A stretch of 64,000 nucleotides of DNA, from the NCBI RefSeq assembly GCF_036014115.1, contig NZ_CP107913.1:5379001-5443000 (forward strand), in the 5' to 3' direction. Source of the DNA: Streptomyces sp. NBC_00448. Lineage in GTDB: Bacteria; Actinomycetota; Actinomycetes; Streptomycetales; Streptomycetaceae. A program made the translations under genes and the position numbers. Within the stretch, counting starts at the first letter, position 1; each line of letters starts with the position of its first letter. Below are positions 25,785 through 36,079 of the stretch, piece by piece. The notes below the pieces were generated by a model. The model was not told the DNA's origin. It saw nothing but the letters and a program-made list of their open reading frames with translations, and made no database searches.

Positions 25785-28700
25785 GGACAGCACCGTCCTT
25801 CGCCCCGATGTCCTGCGTCAGGGCGGTCCGCCCCAGGGCGGCCCGCGCCAGGTCGGCGTTGTGTCGTAGATGCTCGCCGTCCAGCATCTCCTCGTGGCGT
25901 CCCGAGCCCTGGACCACCTCGGTACGGGTGGCCGAGCTTCCGTGCCACGAGCCGTGCCGCCCGGGCGCGTGTCCCGGCAGCGCGTCCTGGTGGGAGATGA
26001 CGGACAGCGGCGCCCTGACCGTGCCCAGGTTCGGCGTGCCGGCGCAGAACTCGAGGTACTCCTTCGCCTGTTCCATGGTCTCGCTGGCGACGATCGACGA
26101 GCCGGTGTACCGGTTCAGGTGGTCGGCGAGTTCGCGTTCGAACGCGGCGATGTGCTCGGGCCCGACGTCGTACGCCTCGGGGATGCGGTGCGAGTCCAGG
26201 ATGACCACGCCCGACACCGCCCGGCCGCGGCGTTCCAGCTCCTTGGCCGTCTCGAAGGCCAGGTTGCCGCCCAACGAGTAGCCGACCAGCGCGACCGGGC
26301 GCCCGTCCGCCAACTGCTCGACCAGGTCGGCGTAGCGCTCGGTCTTGTCGTCGCCGCGGATGTAGTTGAACGCCACGATCCGGTACTCCGGCAGCCGCTC
26401 CGCGAACTGGCGGTACACCAGGCCGTGCCCGCCCGCCGGCGGGAAGCAGAACACGGTCTCGCCCGGTGCCGCCGACTCGTTGAAGCACAGGTACGGTTGC
26501 GTGCCGCTGATCCGCCCGGTGACGACCTGCTCCACGGTACGGGCCATGCCGTGCAGGGTGCTGCTGCGGAAGAGCAGGCCGACCGGGATGCCTACCCCGA
26601 ACTCGGTCCGCAGGTGGTGGATCAGCTCGATCAGCTTGATCGAGCTGCCGCCCAGCTCGAAGAAGTCCTGCTCAAGACCGACCCGGTCGACTCCCAGAAC
26701 GGTCTCCCACTGCGCGGCGGTGCGCACCTCGTACCGCGTGACCGGCGGATCGCGCCGGTCCGTTCCGGTGCGCGCTCCGGGTGCGGGCAGCGCGGCGGTG
26801 TCGACCTTGCCGTTCGCGGTCAGCGGCAGGGCCGGCAGCGCCACGACGTGGGACGGGACCAGATACGTCGGCAGCCGTTCGGCCAGTCGGCGGCGCAGCG
26901 TGAGGTGGTCGAGCACCGCGCCGTCGGCCGGGACGCAGTAGGCGCACAGCAGGTCCTCGCCGGACGGGTCCCTGCGGACGGCCACGCACGCCTGGGCCAC
27001 CTCGGGCATCGCGGCCAGGTGCGCCTCGATCTCGCCGGGCTCGATCCGGTGGCCGCGTAGCTTGACCTGGTCGTCCGCGCGGCCGTGCAGGTGGATCTGC
27101 CCGTCCGCGTCCCAGTGGCCGAGGTCGCCGGTCCGGTACAGCCGCTTCGGGACGCCGCCCACCGTTCGCGTGGTGAACCGCTCGGCGGTCCGCTCCGGGT
27201 CACCGACGTATCCGTCCGTGACGCCGCCCCCACCGATCCACAGCTCGCCGGGGACGCCGGGCGCCACCGGTTCGCCGTGGCGGTCCAGGATGTACACCTC
27301 GCTGCCGGGGAACGGCCGGCCGACCGGCAGCGTGCGACCGGGTTCGAGCCCCTCGCCCGTGCCCTCGAAGTACGTGCTGTCGATGGTGGTCTCGGTGAGG
27401 CCGTAGGAGTTGACCAGCCGGGTGTCCGGTCCGCACAGTTCGCGCAGTCGCTGGTGCTCCGCGACCTTCCAGGTGTCCGAGCCGACGATCAGCAGGCGCA
27501 TGAAGTCCAGCCGCAGGCCCTCGCGCGCGCAGTGCGCCAGCAGGCCACGGGCCACGGCGGGGACGAACTCGCCGCAGTCGACGCGCTCCTCACGCATGGT
27601 CCGGTACAGCCGTGCCGTGTCGAAGAGCAGTTCCCGGTCGACGAGGACCAGCGTCCCGCCCGAGCAGAGGGCCCGGACCAGGTCACCGGTGAACACGTCG
27701 AACGGCAGCCCGGCCATCTGGAGGTGGACCCGGACGTCGCGCTCCAGCCGGTACTCCTCGTGCCAACCGGCGTAGGCGGACGCGAGGTTGCGGTGGCTGA
27801 CCCGGACGGCCTTGGGGCGTCCGGTGGACCCGGAGGTGTGGATCACGTACGCGGGCAGGTCCGGGTCGATCGCCGGTTCCGGAGCCTCGGCCGCGGTCGC
27901 CGCGAGATCCTCCGGGGAGACCACCGGGGCGCCGAACCGGCCCGGCCGGTCGGCGATCACCAGTACCGCCCCGACGTCGGCGGCCAGTTCGGCGAGGCGT
28001 TCGGCCGGGTGGTCCGGATCGAGCGGCAGGTAGGCGCCACCGGCCCGGAGCACCGCGAGCAGGCTCGCCACCAGCTCGGACGACTTGTCCAGGCACACCG
28101 CCACCACCGTGCCCGCGCCGACGCCCATTTCACGCAGCCGTCCGGCCATCCGGCCCGAGCGCTGGTCGAGTTCGCGGTAGGTCAGCCGGGCGGCCGGGCC
28201 GTATCCGCGGGGGACCGAGACCGCGAGCGCCCTGGGCCGCGCGGCGGCGGCCTTGGCGAACAGCTCGGTGACCGGCGGGGCGTGGCCGACCCGCCGGGTC
28301 GCGCCGCTCCACGCGGTGAGGATGCGCGCGCGCTCCGCGTCGCCGAGCATGGGGATACGGCTGACCGGCAGGTCCGCGGCGGTGCGGGTCAGTCCGGCCA
28401 GCAGGTTGCGGAAGTGGCCGGCGAGGCGCTGGACGGTCCGCGGATCGAACAGGTCGGTGTTGTACTTGAACACGCAGTGGAAGCGGCCGTCCGACCGGTC
28501 CTCGTAGGCGGACAGCGTGACGTCGAACTGACCCTCCTCCTCGGGGAGCTCGATGTACTCCAGCCGGTAGTCCCCGCGTTCCTGGGCGACCTTGTGGGTG
28601 AGCAGGATGAACATCGCCTGGAAGACCGCCGACCGGCTCGGGTCGTGCTGGAGGCCGAGCTCCTCGACCAGCAGCACGAACGGGTACTCCTGGTTGTCCA

Positions 28701-31700
28701 GCCCGCCCAGCACGGTCTCACGGACCTGGGCCAGCAATTCGGCGACCGTCGGGTCACCGGCCAGACTGGCGTACAACGGGAGCGGGTTGACGAAGTAGCC
28801 GTACACCGAGGAGTCCTCCTCGCGGGTACGGCCGGACACCGGGCTGCCGACGATCAGGTCGTCCTGCCCCGACCAGCGGTGCAGCAGCAGGTAGTACGCG
28901 CTGAGCAGCACCATGAACGGGGTCGCGTTGTGCTCCCGGGCCAGCGTGTGGACCCCGGCGCTGAGTTCGGCGTCGAGCTGGAAGAACTCGGAGGCCCCGT
29001 TGTGGGTCACCACCGGCGGCCGGGGCCGGTCGGTGGGCAGCGTGAGCACCGGGATCTCGGCGGGCAGCCGTCCGCGCCAGTAGCCGAGCATCCCGCGGGC
29101 GTCCGGTCCGGCCAGGAACCGGTTCTGGTGGTTGACGAAGTCCAGGTAGTTCCCGGCCGGTGGTGGCAGCAGCACGGGCCGGCCGTGCCGCAGCGCCTCG
29201 TAGACCGTGAACAGCTCCTCGATGAAGGTGAAGGTGGAGATCGCGTCGGAGACGATGTGGTGCACCGCCTTCATGATCACCCAGCGGTCCGGTGCACGTC
29301 GGAACAGGCGGAACCGGACCAGCGGATCGTGTTCCAGGTCGTACGGCTTCCGGTACTCCCGGACGATCATCCGGTGGACGTCGTCCCATGCCCGGCCCTC
29401 GACGTCGAACAACGCGGTGTCCGGGCGGGCCTCGGCGGAGATCACCTGCATCGCCCGGCCGTCCTCCAGGTGGAAGTTGGCACGCAGGCACGGGTGTCGT
29501 TCGAGGAGGGTGACGAAGGCCGCGAACATCAGCTCGGGGTCGAGCTCGGTGCCCACCTCGACCGCGCCGCCGATGTTGTAGGCGAAGGCGTCCGGGTTGA
29601 GCTGCCTCAGGAACCACAGGGCCTTCTGGTTGTACGTCAGCGGGTACCGGTGGACGTCGGTGTGGAGTTCCACCGCCGTCTGCGGCACGGTCCCGTCGTC
29701 CGCCGCCAGTTCCAGCAGACCGGCGTGCAGCCGCTCGATGAGCGCGCCGACCGGATCTCCGCTGAGCAGGGCCACCACCGGCAGCGACACGCCCAGTTCG
29801 GCCTGGACGCGGGCACGCAGCTCCATCGCCAGCAGCGAGTCAAGGCCGAGGGCGTTCAGGCCCACCTCCACGTCGACGCGCTCCGGCCGCACGCGGAGCA
29901 CGCCGCAGACGAGTTCGGTGAAGCGCTCGCCCACCAGCCCCTGGCGGGCGTCGGCGTCGGCCGCTCGGAAGACGGCCGGGAAGCCGCCGGCCGGGGCGGC
30001 GGGAATCTGCTCGGCCGCGGCGGCGACCAGGCCGGCCACCAGCGCCGGGGGTGAGGCGTACCACGCCTGGAACACCTGCCAGTCGACGATGGTGGCGACC
30101 AGCAGCTGCGGCCGGTCCTGGCCGATGACGCGTTCCAGCACGGCCATGCCCGCGGCCGGCGGCAGCGAACTCATCCCGCGTGCGTGGCGGTAGTGGTCGA
30201 CCAGCCCCAGTTCCTCGATCATCCCCGTTGCCCACGGGCCCCAGTCGATGCTCAGGGCCGGCAGGCCCTGGGCGTGGCGGTGGTGGGCCAGCGCGTCGAG
30301 GAACGCGTTGCCCGCAGCGTAGTTGGCCTGGCCGGCGGTGGTCAGCAGGGCGGCGATGGAGGCGAACAGGACGAAGTGGTCCAGCGGTTCGTCGCGCAGG
30401 TGCCGGTGCAGGAGGTGCGCCCCGACCACCTTGGGCTCGTACGCCGCGTCGAAGCGCGCCCGGTCCAGCTCGCCGACCAGCGCGTCGCTGACCTGACCGG
30501 CGAGGTGGAAGACACCGCGTACGGGTGGGAGCCGGCGGCGCCGGTGGTCCGCCAGCCAGTCCGCCAGGGCGGTCTCGTCGGTGACGTCGAGGGTTGCCTG
30601 GAGGGGGTGGGCGCCCAGCGACTCCAGCTCCTGGAGGAAGGCCACGCGTCTGCCGGCCGCGGTATCCGGATCGGTCTCGGCCCACTGGTCCCGCTCGGGC
30701 AGCAGGGTGCGTCCGACCAGGATCAACCTGCGCGCGCCCCGCCGGACCAGGGTGCGGCACAGCAATCGGCCGAGCGCGCCGAACGCGCCGGTCACCAGGT
30801 AACTGCCGTCCGGGCGCAGGCGCAGCGGCAGCGGCCGGGTGAGCCCGGTGGGCGCGCGCAGCCTGCTCGTGAAGCGCCGTGCCGCGCGCAGCGCGACCTC
30901 CTCGACGTCCGCGGTCGCCATCTCCCGCAGCAGGGCCTCGGCCTCGTCCCCGTGGTCGGCGGGCACGCCGAGGTCGATCAACTTGCCCTTCTGTGCGACG
31001 AGTTCCTGCTGCCACAGGACCCGTCCGATGCCCCAGGCGGGTGCGCCCAGCGGCTCCACGAGGTCACCGGCGACCACCGCCTGGGCGCCCCGGGTGACGA
31101 TGTGCAGCCGAGCGTCCGGCCGGGCCGACGGCAGGGCCTGGGCGAGGGCGACCAGGGAGTAGCCGCCGAGGGTGCCGCAGCGCGCCAGCTCGTCCCGGTC
31201 GGCCGAGTCGATCGACGGCAGGTCCAGGTTCCACAGGTGCAGGACGGTGCCGAAGGTGTCGTCGAGGTCGGTGAACAGCCGGCGCAGATCCGCCGCGGAG
31301 CCCGGCCGGACCGTGGAGCCGTCCGTGTCGTGCCGGTAGCGCTCGCCGAGTTGCACCAGGTGGCAGGTTCCGCCGCGGACGCGTACCCGCTCGGCCAACT
31401 CCTTTGCGAGGCCCTGCGCGTCGGCGAAGACCAGCAGCCCGTCCGGCACTCCGTCCAGTGGCGCGTCCCGTGGCGCGCCGACGGCCTCCAGCGGCTGCTC
31501 GATCCAGGTCGGTTCGGCCAGCCAGCCGTCGATGGCGGCCAGGCTGACCGAGGTCGATGCGTGCTCGACGTCGGCCGCGCGGAATCCGGTGACGTGCCCG
31601 AGGGGGGTGCCGTCGTCGGCGTAGAGAGCGAGGTCGCCGGTGAGTTCGTCCTCGCTCCGCCCGGAGATCGTCGCATGCACCCAGAACGGCTGGTCGCCGA

Positions 31701-34700
31701 CACGGTCGAGGCTCACCTCCCGGACGGACAGCGGGAGGCGGATGCCGCCCGCCTGTCGTTCGGCGAGCAACTGGGGCGCCAGCAGAGCGTGGAAGCACGC
31801 GTCGAGCAGCGTCGGATGCACATGGCTGTCGGCCGCGTCCACCGGGGGCCGTTCTGCCGGACAGACGCGTGCCAGCGCCTCCTCGGGTCCGATCCACACC
31901 TCCTCGACGCGCTGGAAGGCCGGACCGTAGTGGTAGCCCAGTCCGGCGAGTTCCCGGTAGCAGTCGGCCCCGTCGAGCCGCCGGCGCGCGCGCGAGCGGA
32001 TCGTCCGGAGGTCCGGCGCCGTGCCGGGCCGCCGGCGCCGGGCGGCGCGGACGGTGCCGGCCGCGTGCACCGTGCGCTCGGCGCCGACGGAGGCGATGGT
32101 GAAGGCCGCATTGTCGGGGTCGAAGTGCAGTTGGACCGTCGATGGCCGGGACTGCGACAGGAAGAGCGCCTTGGACAGTTCGACATCGGCCAGCACCGCC
32201 TGCGGGGCGCCGGTCAGCGCCCGCACCGCCTGCGTGGCCATCTCCAGGTATCCGGCCGCCGGGAACACCGTGCTGTCCTGGATGCGGTGGTCGGCCAGGT
32301 AGGGGAGCCGTTCGAGGTCGAGCTGGACCTCCCAGGTGGGCTGCGCGTTCGCGGTCCGCCGGCCCAGCAGCGGGTGGTCGAGCCGGCCGAGCCGGATCTG
32401 CTCGACCGGCGCCGGCTCCGTCCAGTACCGGTCCCGCTTCCACGGGTAGCCCGGCACGGACACCGGACGCCCACCGGGGTGCAGCGCCTCCCAGGCAACC
32501 TCGACCCCGTGGTTGTGGAGCTCGGCCAGCGACCCGGCGAACGCCTCGGGCTCGTTCTCCAAGCGGCGGATCGAGGGCAGCACCCGGCCCTCGACGCCCC
32601 GGCCGTCGAGGCACTCGCGGATCGCGTGGCCGAGGACGGGGTGCGGGCCGATCTCCAGGAACAACCGGTGGCCGTCGTCGACCAGCGACTCCACGGCGGC
32701 CTGGAACCGCACCGGGTCGCGGACGTTCTGCCACCAGTAGCCCGCGTCCAGTTCGGGGCCCGTCGCGCGGCCCTTGCGGGCCGTCAGGTACAGGGGGACC
32801 TCGGCAGCGGCGGGCGTGAGATCGGCGAGCGAGGCGAGCAGTTCGTCCCTGATCGGGTCCATCCGCACGCTGTGGTAGGGCACCTGCACCGGCAGGAACC
32901 TGCTGAAGACCTGCTCCCGCTCCAGTTCGGCCGCGAGCTGTCCGAGAGCGTCCTGGTCGCCGGAGAGCGTGACGTCGGAAGGGCCGTTGACGGCGGCCAG
33001 CGACACCTGGTCGCGGCGGTCCCGGATGCGGCGGGCGGCCTCCGGCTCGGTCAGACCGACGGCGAGCATCACACCGGTGCCAGCCAGCCGCTGTTGCAGG
33101 CGGCTGCGGTGCAGCACCACCGCGATCGCGTCCGTGAGGTTGTACACCCCCGCCTCGTGGAAGGCGGCGACCTCGCCGGTGGAGTGCCCGACGACAGCGT
33201 CCGGACGTACGCCGTAGCTGCGCCAGAGCGCGGCCAGGCCGACCTGCACGGCGAAGTTGGCGGGCTGCGCGAGCCAGGTCTCGGACATCCGCGAATCGGC
33301 CTCGCCGCGGGCCAGTTCGTCCAGGAGCGACCAGCCGGCCTGCCGGCGGATCTCGGCGTCGCAGCGTTCGACGGCCTCGCGGTAGACCGGTTCGGTCGCC
33401 AGCAGCCCGCGGCCCATCCCCCACCACTGCGGGCCCATGCCGGTGAACACCCATACCAGCCGGCGCTGCGCGCGCTCCCGCCGCCGGCCGGCCAGCACCC
33501 GCGGATGCGGCTCTCCGCGCTGGTAGGCGGCCAGGGCCTGGTCGAGCGATTCGGGGGACGCCGTGGAGTACACCACGGACAGCCGGTGCTCGTGGTGCTC
33601 GCGGCGCCGCGCCAGCGTGTGGCCGAGGTCGGACAGCGCCGCCGGGGGCCCGTCGGCGCTGTCGGGTTGCTGCCCGATGCCCGCGAGCTGCCGCCGGATG
33701 CCCGCGACGAGTTCGGGCAGCCGGTCCGGGGAGCGCGCGCTCAGCGGCAGGACGGTGCGGGACGGTACACGCGAGGAGACGCCGGTCGGCCGGGGTGCCG
33801 GCGCCTCCTCCAGGAGCACATGGGCGTTGGTGCCGCCGAAGCCGAAGGAGTTGACGCCCGCACGGGCCGGGCCCTCGTGCTCGGGCCAGTCCACCGCCCG
33901 GGTCGGGACCTCGAAGGGCAGCGCGGCCCAGTCGATCGCGGTGGTGGGACGCTCCAGGTTGATGTGCGGGGGAATCCTGCGGTGCTTCAGGGCGAGCACC
34001 GTCTTGATCAGCCCGGCGATGCCGGCGGCCGCCTCGCTGTGCCCGATGTTGGTCTTGACCGAGCCGACGTAGCTCCGGGCACCCGGCGGCCGGCCGATGG
34101 CGAGTACCCGGCCCAGCGCGTTCGCCTCGATCGGGTCGCCGACCGGCGTGGACGTGCCGTGAGCCTCCACGTACTGGAGCCCGCCCGGCTGCATGCCCGC
34201 CTCCGCGCAGACCCGCCGGATGAGCGCGATCTGGGCATCCGGGTTGGGCACGGTGATGCCGTCGGTGCGGCCGTCCTGGTTCACACCGCTGCCGAGCACC
34301 ACCGCGTGGACGGGGTCGCCGTCCCGCAGGGCGTCCGCCAGCCGCTTGAGCGCCACCACGCCGACGCCCTCGGCGCGGACGTAGCCGTCGGCCGCCGCGT
34401 CGAAGGCACGCGACCAACCGGCGGGGGACAGGAAGCCGCCCTTGGTCTCGGCGATGGTGTATTGCGGCGCCAGGTGGAGCAAGGTGCCGCCGGCCAGGGC
34501 GAGATCGGTCTCGCCGCGCAGCAGGCTCTGCCGGGCCAGGTGCAGCGCGACCAGTGACGAGCTGCAGGCGGTGTCGATCGAGACGCTGGGGCCGCGGAAG
34601 TCGAAGCAGTGCGAGATGCGGTTCGACACCATCGTCATCATGGTGCCGGTCGCGGTGTGCGCGGACAGGCTGTCGAAGCCGAGGTCCGCGAACTGGAGGA

Positions 34701-35115
34701 TCTTGTAGTCCAGGGTGAACGCGCCGACATAGACGCCGACCTCGCGCCCCGCCAGCAGGCTCGGCCGCTGACCGCCGTCCTCCAGCGCCTCCCAGGCCAC
34801 TTCCAGCAGCTTGCGCTGCTGGGGGTCCATGTGCGCGGCCTCGCGCGGGCTGATGCCGAAGAACTCCGGGTCGAACTCGTCGAAGCCGTCGATGTAGCCG
34901 CCGCGCCCGCCGACCAGGCGGCCCGGCTTGGCCGCGTCCCTGCTGGCCAGGGTGGCGACGTCGTAGCGATCGGCGGGGGTCGGCGTGATGCAGTCCCGGC
35001 CCTCGATGAGGTTGCGCCAGAAGCCCTGGTGGTCGCGGGCGCCGCCTGGGAACCGGCAGCCGATGCCGATGATCGCGATCCGATCCGGGGAGTCTTCGTT
35101 GGGCGAGCCCGTCAT
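25771..35115 (-). CDS. ftdB: iterative PKS-NRPS hybrid for a polycyclic tetramate macrolactam (FtdB-like)
   Basis: The 3114 residues hold KS (Cys184 in DTACSSSL), AT (Ser645 in GHSTGE), DH (His943, Asp1105), KR (nucleotide motif at 1442, Tyr1599), ACP (Ser1760), condensation (HHIVSDA at 1952), adenylation (TSGSTG at 2427), a second carrier (Ser2825) and thioesterase (Ser2947 in GYSLGG). The order equals that of HSAF, ikarugamycin and frontalamide synthases. I read the A-domain code as DVGEIGSIDK, the ornithine code. In that family the PKS makes two polyene chains, both joined to ornithine, and the thioesterase region closes the tetramate. The DH motif is HxxxDxxxxP instead of HxxxGxxxxP. No ER or MT domain is seen. 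Confidence 0.93.
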   Translation of the reverse strand: MTGSPNEDSPDRIAIIGIGCRFPGGARDHQGFWRNLIEGRDCITPTPADRYDVATLASRDAAKPGRLVGGRGGYIDGFDEFDPEFFGISPREAAHMDPQQRKLLEVAWEALEDGGQRPSLLAGREVGVYVGAFTLDYKILQFADLGFDSLSAHTATGTMMTMVSNRISHCFDFRGPSVSIDTACSSSLVALHLARQSLLRGETDLALAGGTLLHLAPQYTIAETKGGFLSPAGWSRAFDAAADGYVRAEGVGVVALKRLADALRDGDPVHAVVLGSGVNQDGRTDGITVPNPDAQIALIRRVCAEAGMQPGGLQYVEAHGTSTPVGDPIEANALGRVLAIGRPPGARSYVGSVKTNIGHSEAAAGIAGLIKTVLALKHRRIPPHINLERPTTAIDWAALPFEVPTRAVDWPEHEGPARAGVNSFGFGGTNAHVLLEEAPAPRPTGVSSRVPSRTVLPLSARSPDRLPELVAGIRRQLAGIGQQPDSADGPPAALSDLGHTLARRREHHEHRLSVVYSTASPESLDQALAAYQRGEPHPRVLAGRRRERAQRRLVWVFTGMGPQWWGMGRGLLATEPVYREAVERCDAEIRRQAGWSLLDELARGEADSRMSETWLAQPANFAVQVGLAALWRSYGVRPDAVVGHSTGEVAAFHEAGVYNLTDAIAVVLHRSRLQQRLAGTGVMLAVGLTEPEAARRIRDRRDQVSLAAVNGPSDVTLSGDQDALGQLAAELEREQVFSRFLPVQVPYHSVRMDPIRDELLASLADLTPAAAEVPLYLTARKGRATGPELDAGYWWQNVRDPVRFQAAVESLVDDGHRLFLEIGPHPVLGHAIRECLDGRGVEGRVLPSIRRLENEPEAFAGSLAELHNHGVEVAWEALHPGGRPVSVPGYPWKRDRYWTEPAPVEQIRLGRLDHPLLGRRTANAQPTWEVQLDLERLPYLADHRIQDSTVFPAAGYLEMATQAVRALTGAPQAVLADVELSKALFLSQSRPSTVQLHFDPDNAAFTIASVGAERTVHAAGTVRAARRRRPGTAPDLRTIRSRARRRLDGADCYRELAGLGYHYGPAFQRVEEVWIGPEEALARVCPAERPPVDAADSHVHPTLLDACFHALLAPQLLAERQAGGIRLPLSVREVSLDRVGDQPFWVHATISGRSEDELTGDLALYADDGTPLGHVTGFRAADVEHASTSVSLAAIDGWLAEPTWIEQPLEAVGAPRDAPLDGVPDGLLVFADAQGLAKELAERVRVRGGTCHLVQLGERYRHDTDGSTVRPGSAADLRRLFTDLDDTFGTVLHLWNLDLPSIDSADRDELARCGTLGGYSLVALAQALPSARPDARLHIVTRGAQAVVAGDLVEPLGAPAWGIGRVLWQQELVAQKGKLIDLGVPADHGDEAEALLREMATADVEEVALRAARRFTSRLRAPTGLTRPLPLRLRPDGSYLVTGAFGALGRLLCRTLVRRGARRLILVGRTLLPERDQWAETDPDTAAGRRVAFLQELESLGAHPLQATLDVTDETALADWLADHRRRRLPPVRGVFHLAGQVSDALVGELDRARFDAAYEPKVVGAHLLHRHLRDEPLDHFVLFASIAALLTTAGQANYAAGNAFLDALAHHRHAQGLPALSIDWGPWATGMIEELGLVDHYRHARGMSSLPPAAGMAVLERVIGQDRPQLLVATIVDWQVFQAWYASPPALVAGLVAAAAEQIPAAPAGGFPAVFRAADADARQGLVGERFTELVCGVLRVRPERVDVEVGLNALGLDSLLAMELRARVQAELGVSLPVVALLSGDPVGALIERLHAGLLELAADDGTVPQTAVELHTDVHRYPLTYNQKALWFLRQLNPDAFAYNIGGAVEVGTELDPELMFAAFVTLLERHPCLRANFHLEDGRAMQVISAEARPDTALFDVEGRAWDDVHRMIVREYRKPYDLEHDPLVRFRLFRRAPDRWVIMKAVHHIVSDAISTFTFIEELFTVYEALRHGRPVLLPPPAGNYLDFVNHQNRFLAGPDARGMLGYWRGRLPAEIPVLTLPTDRPRPPVVTHNGASEFFQLDAELSAGVHTLAREHNATPFMVLLSAYYLLLHRWSGQDDLIVGSPVSGRTREEDSSVYGYFVNPLPLYASLAGDPTVAELLAQVRETVLGGLDNQEYPFVLLVEELGLQHDPSRSAVFQAMFILLTHKVAQERGDYRLEYIELPEEEGQFDVTLSAYEDRSDGRFHCVFKYNTDLFDPRTVQRLAGHFRNLLAGLTRTAADLPVSRIPMLGDAERARILTAWSGATRRVGHAPPVTELFAKAAAARPRALAVSVPRGYGPAARLTYRELDQRSGRMAGRLREMGVGAGTVVAVCLDKSSELVASLLAVLRAGGAYLPLDPDHPAERLAELAADVGAVLVIADRPGRFGAPVVSPEDLAATAAEAPEPAIDPDLPAYVIHTSGSTGRPKAVRVSHRNLASAYAGWHEEYRLERDVRVHLQMAGLPFDVFTGDLVRALCSGGTLVLVDRELLFDTARLYRTMREERVDCGEFVPAVARGLLAHCAREGLRLDFMRLLIVGSDTWKVAEHQRLRELCGPDTRLVNSYGLTETTIDSTYFEGTGEGLEPGRTLPVGRPFPGSEVYILDRHGEPVAPGVPGELWIGGGGVTDGYVGDPERTAERFTTRTVGGVPKRLYRTGDLGHWDADGQIHLHGRADDQVKLRGHRIEPGEIEAHLAAMPEVAQACVAVRRDPSGEDLLCAYCVPADGAVLDHLTLRRRLAERLPTYLVPSHVVALPALPLTANGKVDTAALPAPGARTGTDRRDPPVTRYEVRTAAQWETVLGVDRVGLEQDFFELGGSSIKLIELIHHLRTEFGVGIPVGLLFRSSTLHGMARTVEQVVTGRISGTQPYLCFNESAAPGETVFCFPPAGGHGLVYRQFAERLPEYRIVAFNYIRGDDKTERYADLVEQLADGRPVALVGYSLGGNLAFETAKELERRGRAVSGVVILDSHRIPEAYDVGPEHIAAFERELADHLNRYTGSSIVASETMEQAKEYLEFCAGTPNLGTVRAPLSVISHQDALPGHAPGRHGSWHGSSATRTEVVQGSGRHEEMLDGEHLRHNADLARAALGRTALTQDIGAKDGAVHADA

Positions 35116-35194
35116 GGTCCATTCCGTGAGTCATGGCGCCGCGGCGCGGTGCGGGGAGGGGAATGCGCGAACACCGGCCCGCTCGGGCGGACGA

Positions 35195-36079
35195 TCAGGT
35201 GCCGGGCCGGGTGGCCGGACGCCAGGGGTGCAGCAGGCTGGCGAGCACGTCGCCGGTGGGAGGAAAGGCGGCGGGGTCCTGGAGCCCGACCGCCGCAGGG
35301 GTGCGACCCGGCCGCCAGGTGAAGCTGCCGAACGCGTGGTCCCAGATCGCGAAGTCCGCGCCGTAGTGGCCGGCTTCGGCCAGAACGGTGCTGTGGTGCA
35401 GCCGGTGCTGTTCCGGGCCGGCGAGCACATGGTTCAGCCAGCCGATGCGGACGTCGATGTTCGCGTGCACGAAATACCCCTGGGCGACGACGAACAGGGT
35501 GGCGCAGAGAACGGATTCCGGCGAGAAACCGAGCGCGGCGAGGGCCAGTTGCACGGTGGCCTGCCCCAGGAAGACGTCGAGCAGGTGATTGACGCCGTTG
35601 TTCGTGACGTTCACTTTGTCCAGGGAGTGGTGCACGCCGTGCAGCCGCCACAGCCACGGGTGGTGATGGGACCACCGGTGGAAAAGGTATTTCGCCAGCG
35701 AGCCGGTCAGCAGGGCGAGCGGGATCTCCATGCGGAGAGGGAGCACCGGGTGAGGGGGTGCCAGGCGAGTGACCATGGCGGAGACCACCAGCTGACCGAG
35801 CGCCCCGCCGACCATGGTCAGCAGGAAGTAGAGCCCGTAGTAACGGATTTCACGCCCGTCGGGGTGCCAGTCGGTGCGGTACGGGATCAGCCGCTCCAGA
35901 ATCCAGAGGTAGCCGATGGTGCCGAGCTGGAAGAACGCGACGACATGGCCGGGGTCCCAGTGCTCCAGCAGGGTCGCGGTGGCCGCCGAGACCACCGCCA
36001 GGAGCAGCATCGGATAAGCGATCCACCGCAGCGCGGTTGAAAATCCGAAAAATGGACCGTCTAATTTTCCTTGAGGCAA
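35195..36079 (-). CDS. ftdA: sterol-desaturase/fatty-acid-hydroxylase family enzyme, FtdA-like
   Basis: The protein is a membrane di-iron hydroxylase with several hydrophobic helices and the family's histidine clusters (FHRWSHHHPWLWRLHGVHHS and NHVLAGPEQHRLHHS). In PTM pathways this enzyme hydroxylates the ornithine-derived part of the macrolactam. I place the start at the TTG at 36079, where GGAGG stands seven bases upstream, giving 294 residues. The frame is open to 36220, but that leader is not hydrophobic and lacks a ribosome site. It is the first gene of the operon; the PKS-NRPS gene starts 79 bp further on. The first codons are AT-rich against the neighbours. Confidence 0.82.
   Translation of the reverse strand: MPQGKLDGPFFGFSTALRWIAYPMLLLAVVSAATATLLEHWDPGHVVAFFQLGTIGYLWILERLIPYRTDWHPDGREIRYYGLYFLLTMVGGALGQLVVSAMVTRLAPPHPVLPLRMEIPLALLTGSLAKYLFHRWSHHHPWLWRLHGVHHSLDKVNVTNNGVNHLLDVFLGQATVQLALAALGFSPESVLCATLFVVAQGYFVHANIDVRIGWLNHVLAGPEQHRLHHSTVLAEAGHYGADFAIWDHAFGSFTWRPGRTPAAVGLQDPAAFPPTGDVLASLLHPWRPATRPGT

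Noticed and set aside
30184..34557. A 1457-codon open frame on the plus strand opposite the PKS-NRPS gene
   Set aside because: It is the GC-skew shadow of the synthase gene: no domain or motif, biased composition, no ribosome site.
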